In this document: piece after piece, positions 5,359-6,420 of the stretch
Numbering within the stretch: the first letter of the stretch is position 1
Layout: each line of letters opens with the position of its first letter
NCBI GenBank assembly: GCA_021847855.1
Contig: JAJZOT010000100.1
Span: 1-6,420 of the forward strand
Reading direction: 5' to 3'
Length of the DNA: 6,420 nt
From: Thermoplasmata archaeon
GTDB lineage: Archaea; Thermoplasmatota; Thermoplasmata; Thermoplasmatales; Thermoplasmataceae
The notes under the pieces: model-generated
What the model was told of the DNA's origin: nothing
The model's database searches: none
The model's input: the letters and a program-made list of their open reading frames with translations, nothing else
Program-made: the position numbers and the translations under genes

Positions 5359-5523
5359 ATGGACATATTCAGGTTTAACGTCTTTGTTGCAGATTACCTG
5401 AAGCAATACACGGATAGCACAGGCGATTGGGAGGGGGCGGATTCTATAGGCGAACGCATCAGGAGAGAGCTGCACGATCTCATCAATTCAGGCATGGCTC
5501 AAGAAGAGTTGTTCAGTGGGTGA
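5359..5523 (+). CDS. 54-residue acidic protein, function unknown
   Basis: ATG 5359 follows the upstream stop by six bases and is preceded by AGGT at 5351-5354, a short ribosome site that overlaps that stop, so translation is probably coupled. The frame runs to TGA 5521-5523. The protein starts MDIFRFNVFVADYL, has an acidic turn (DSTGDWEGADS) and then a helix-rich end (ERIRRELHDLINSGMAQEELF). This pattern of hydrophobic, acidic and amphipathic parts looks coding. The small size and lack of cysteines or basic patches give no clue to function; it could be a partner or regulator of the 263-residue protein. Confidence 0.6.
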   Translation: MDIFRFNVFVADYLKQYTDSTGDWEGADSIGERIRRELHDLINSGMAQEELFSG

Positions 5524-5543
5524 AATACCCCGGAAAAATGTAG

Positions 5544-5567
5544 CCTTTATATACCTATCCGTTGGGA
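5544..5567 (+). promoter_or_regulatory. Leaderless promoter, first copy of a repeated promoter
   Basis: The TATA box TTTATATA (5546-5553) is centred about 26-27 bases before ATG 5576, so transcription should start at that codon. The 24 bases from CCTTTATATACCTAT through the following CGTTG block recur at 6051-6074 with two differences. Conservation beyond the TATA box suggests a shared regulator site or a recent duplication. Confidence 0.7.
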
Positions 5568-5575
5568 TATTAGAC

Positions 5576-5986
5576 ATGGAAATTTTAAAGTGGAAAATGA
5601 AGAATGGACTGCTTTTGAAGGAAGAAATCAGGAAGAAATACAGGGAAGGCGGCAAGAATTGGGCTGCCATCTGTAAACCTTCGTATGGCAATTCTATTGA
5701 TAGAAACTTCCTGGAACGTCAGGATTTCCCGTTCGTATACGATTTTGGTATCGTAAAAGAAGGGGATGTCCTGGAACTGGCCTATGACGAGTACATAGGC
5801 GGCGAGTTCAGGAACAAGTTTAGTGGATGGAAAAACCGTGATACGATTAAAAACAGGGAATATTACCTTGTTTTGAGGATTACAGATGAGGAAGTCGCAG
5901 TTTATGGCGGATTTCCCCGGTTCGAGAGTGTTCTTGCTTATCAGCAGTCTGACAAAAGCAGGCTTAAAAGCCTGCAAATTTACTAA
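5576..5986 (+). CDS. 136-residue hypothetical protein, leaderless
   Basis: ATG 5576 is chosen because it sits exactly where transcription should start from the TATA box at 5546; GTG 5516 in the same frame lies ahead of that box and would overlap the preceding gene. The first 40 residues are basic and helical (LLLKEEIRKKYREGGKNW). From about 52 the pattern is beta-rich: FPFVYDFGIVKEGDVLELAYDEY, then REYYLVLRITDEEVAVYGGF (94-113), which would suit a small beta-barrel or double-psi-like domain. No catalytic motif or membrane segment is seen. The last codons are part of a perfect hairpin (5958-5975). It is transcribed on its own and shares its promoter with the hairpin region downstream, so the two may be expressed together. 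I do not recognise the family. Confidence 0.75.
   Translation: MEILKWKMKNGLLLKEEIRKKYREGGKNWAAICKPSYGNSIDRNFLERQDFPFVYDFGIVKEGDVLELAYDEYIGGEFRNKFSGWKNRDTIKNREYYLVLRITDEEVAVYGGFPRFESVLAYQQSDKSRLKSLQIY
5958..5975 (+). terminator. Hairpin in the last codons of the 136-residue gene
   Basis: GCAGGCTT (5958-5965), AA, AAGCCTGC (5968-5975) form a perfect eight-pair stem ending eleven bases before the gene's last base, followed by AAATTTACTAAAATTTTG. It may mark or protect the message end; since it has to encode protein as well, its perfection is notable. Confidence 0.45.
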
Positions 5987-5997
5987 AATTTTGTTGC

Positions 5998-6029
5998 TTT
6001 TGGGGAAAAATAGCCCCAAAACGTTGCCT
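5998..6029 (+). terminator. G/C hairpin between the 136-residue gene and the second promoter, with CGTTGCCT tail
   Basis: TTTTGGGG (5998-6005), eight-base loop, CCCCAAAA (6014-6021) form a perfect stem, followed directly by CGTTGCCT (6022-6029). The same tail follows a second G/C hairpin at 6133-6150. It may end the upstream message and insulate the next promoter. Confidence 0.45.
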
Positions 6030-6050
6030 TTCAGGAGAAAAAGAGAGAAA

Positions 6051-6074
6051 CCTTTATATACCTATTCGTTGAGA
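6051..6074 (+). promoter_or_regulatory. Second copy of the repeated promoter, facing the hairpin region
   Basis: CCTTTATATACCTAT followed by CGTTG matches the promoter at 5544-5567 at 22 of 24 positions. The TATA box (6053-6060) predicts a transcript start at about 6081-6083. No long gene follows, so the product is likely an RNA or a very short peptide. Confidence 0.65.
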
Positions 6075-6080
6075 ATATGT

Positions 6081-6146
6081 ATGCAGAGAAATAAAAAAGG
6101 CAGTGAGAAGCCAGTAAAATGGCTGTTTTTTAGCCCCTATTTATAG
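6081..6146 (+). CDS. Possible 21-residue leader peptide
   Basis: ATG 6081 lies at the predicted transcript start, as in other leaderless genes here, and the frame ends at TAG 6144-6146. The peptide would start MQRNKKGSEKPVKW and end LFFSPYL. Its last codons fall within hairpin sequence and a T-tract, so the frame may be accidental. It could also be a leader whose translation affects folding of the following RNA. Confidence 0.2.
   Translation: MQRNKKGSEKPVKWLFFSPYL
6109..6131 (+). terminator. Short hairpin with T-tract after the second promoter
   Basis: AGCCA (6109-6113), GTAAAA, TGGCT (6120-6124) form a five-pair stem followed at once by GTTTTTT (6125-6131). This would stop or pause transcription about 45-50 bases after the start, possibly giving a short RNA and a longer read-through RNA. 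Confidence 0.45.
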
Positions 6147-6420
6147 GGGCGTTGCCTGATAGAAATATCAAGTATTTACAATCAAATGTAAATCGTAAGC
6201 ATTATGGCGAGGGAGAAACAAACCATAATGCAGCCTGACCGAAAGGTCAAAAGAATGGGCCTGAAGATTGCATATAATCCCATATATGCATGCTGAACCA
6301 AGGAGAATGCCTGGAAACAGGAGTTGTACCGATTCCGATTCTCCGTCGGAATGGTTAATACTGGTGAGGTTGGTGAGCATCTAAGGGTATTGCAAGCCGA
6401 AACATAAAAATCGCTATGGA

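Larger units (their letters stand above)
6081..6420 (+). ncRNA. Candidate structured non-coding RNA (3' end outside window)
   Basis: Downstream of the second promoter the DNA holds no convincing gene but a row of inverted repeats: GCCCCTA/TAGGGGC (6133-6150); ATTTACA/TGTAAAT (6174-6193); GCATTATGG/CCATAATGC (6199-6231, 15-base loop); TGACC-GAAA-GGTCA (6236-6249); TGCATATA/TATATGCA (6269-6290); CCTG-GAAA-CAGG (6310-6321); and ACC plus ATTCCGA with TCGGAAT plus GGT (6328-6355, one bulged base). The GAAA loops are stable GNRA tetraloops only when the + strand is read, in agreement with the promoter. GGAGAAT (6302-6308) can also pair with ATTCTCC (6338-6344), excluding the last hairpin, so two folds are possible. 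I see none of the conserved blocks of RNase P RNA, SRP RNA or tRNA. The 3' end is unknown, and the RNA may begin beyond the early T-tract. Confidence 0.5.

Noticed and set aside
5585..6019. 144-codon minus-strand frame
   Set aside because: It runs opposite the leaderless 136-residue gene and has no promoter or ribosome site of its own.
6168..6380. 70-codon minus-strand frame over the hairpin region
   Set aside because: Its content is dictated by the inverted repeats; the GAAA loops and promoter favour a + strand RNA, and no ribosome site precedes it.
6081..6420. RNase P RNA, SRP RNA or tRNA
   Set aside because: I looked for the conserved GAGGAAAGTCC-type block, the SRP helix 8 motif and a T-arm with TTCGA; none is present, so the RNA is left unnamed.
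1..6420. CRISPR array
   Set aside because: There are several short repeats, but none recurs at regular spacing with spacers of constant length, and there are no cas genes.

Overview
The window reads as part of an integrated mobile element, provirus or plasmid of an archaeon, most likely from the Thermoplasmatales or a nearby lineage. Four things point there: arginine is mostly encoded by AGG/AGA; promoters look like TTTATATA or TTTTAAAT boxes; at least two genes start about 26-27 bases after such a box (leaderless), while others carry GGAGG-type ribosome sites; and the gene content is almost all small unknown proteins around one recombinase and one P-loop ATPase. The host assignment is inference from style; no ribosomal or other marker gene is present.

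Left part (1-2117). Three tightly packed + strand genes: the end of a coiled-coil, Pro/Glu-linker protein; a 135-residue protein with one possible membrane segment; and a 330-residue P-loop ATPase with a C-terminal four-cysteine zinc ribbon. The block ends in overlapping inverted repeats and a T-rich terminator, and looks like a structural or DNA-transfer module.

Middle part (2118-3730). An AT-rich stretch without a convincing gene leads to two copies of TGTACAATTA around a TATA box and a leaderless gene for a probable ribbon-helix-helix regulator. Convergent to it is a two-gene minus-strand operon: a two-helix membrane protein followed by a small basic protein with an HExxE motif, whose ribosome site partly lies in a hairpin.

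Right part (3675-6420). A small serine recombinase is preceded by three inverted-repeat sites of 26, 26 and 27 bp, in the layout of a resolvase res site. A 59-residue basic protein overlaps its end. Then follow a 263-residue unknown protein, a 54-residue acidic protein and a leaderless 136-residue protein. The promoter of that last gene is repeated almost exactly 507 bp downstream, where it faces not a long gene but roughly 300 bases of consecutive hairpins, two of them closed by GAAA tetraloops. This is best explained as a structured non-coding RNA of the element.

The two strongest leads are the res-like array at 3675-3759 and the hairpin-rich candidate RNA at 6081-6420.
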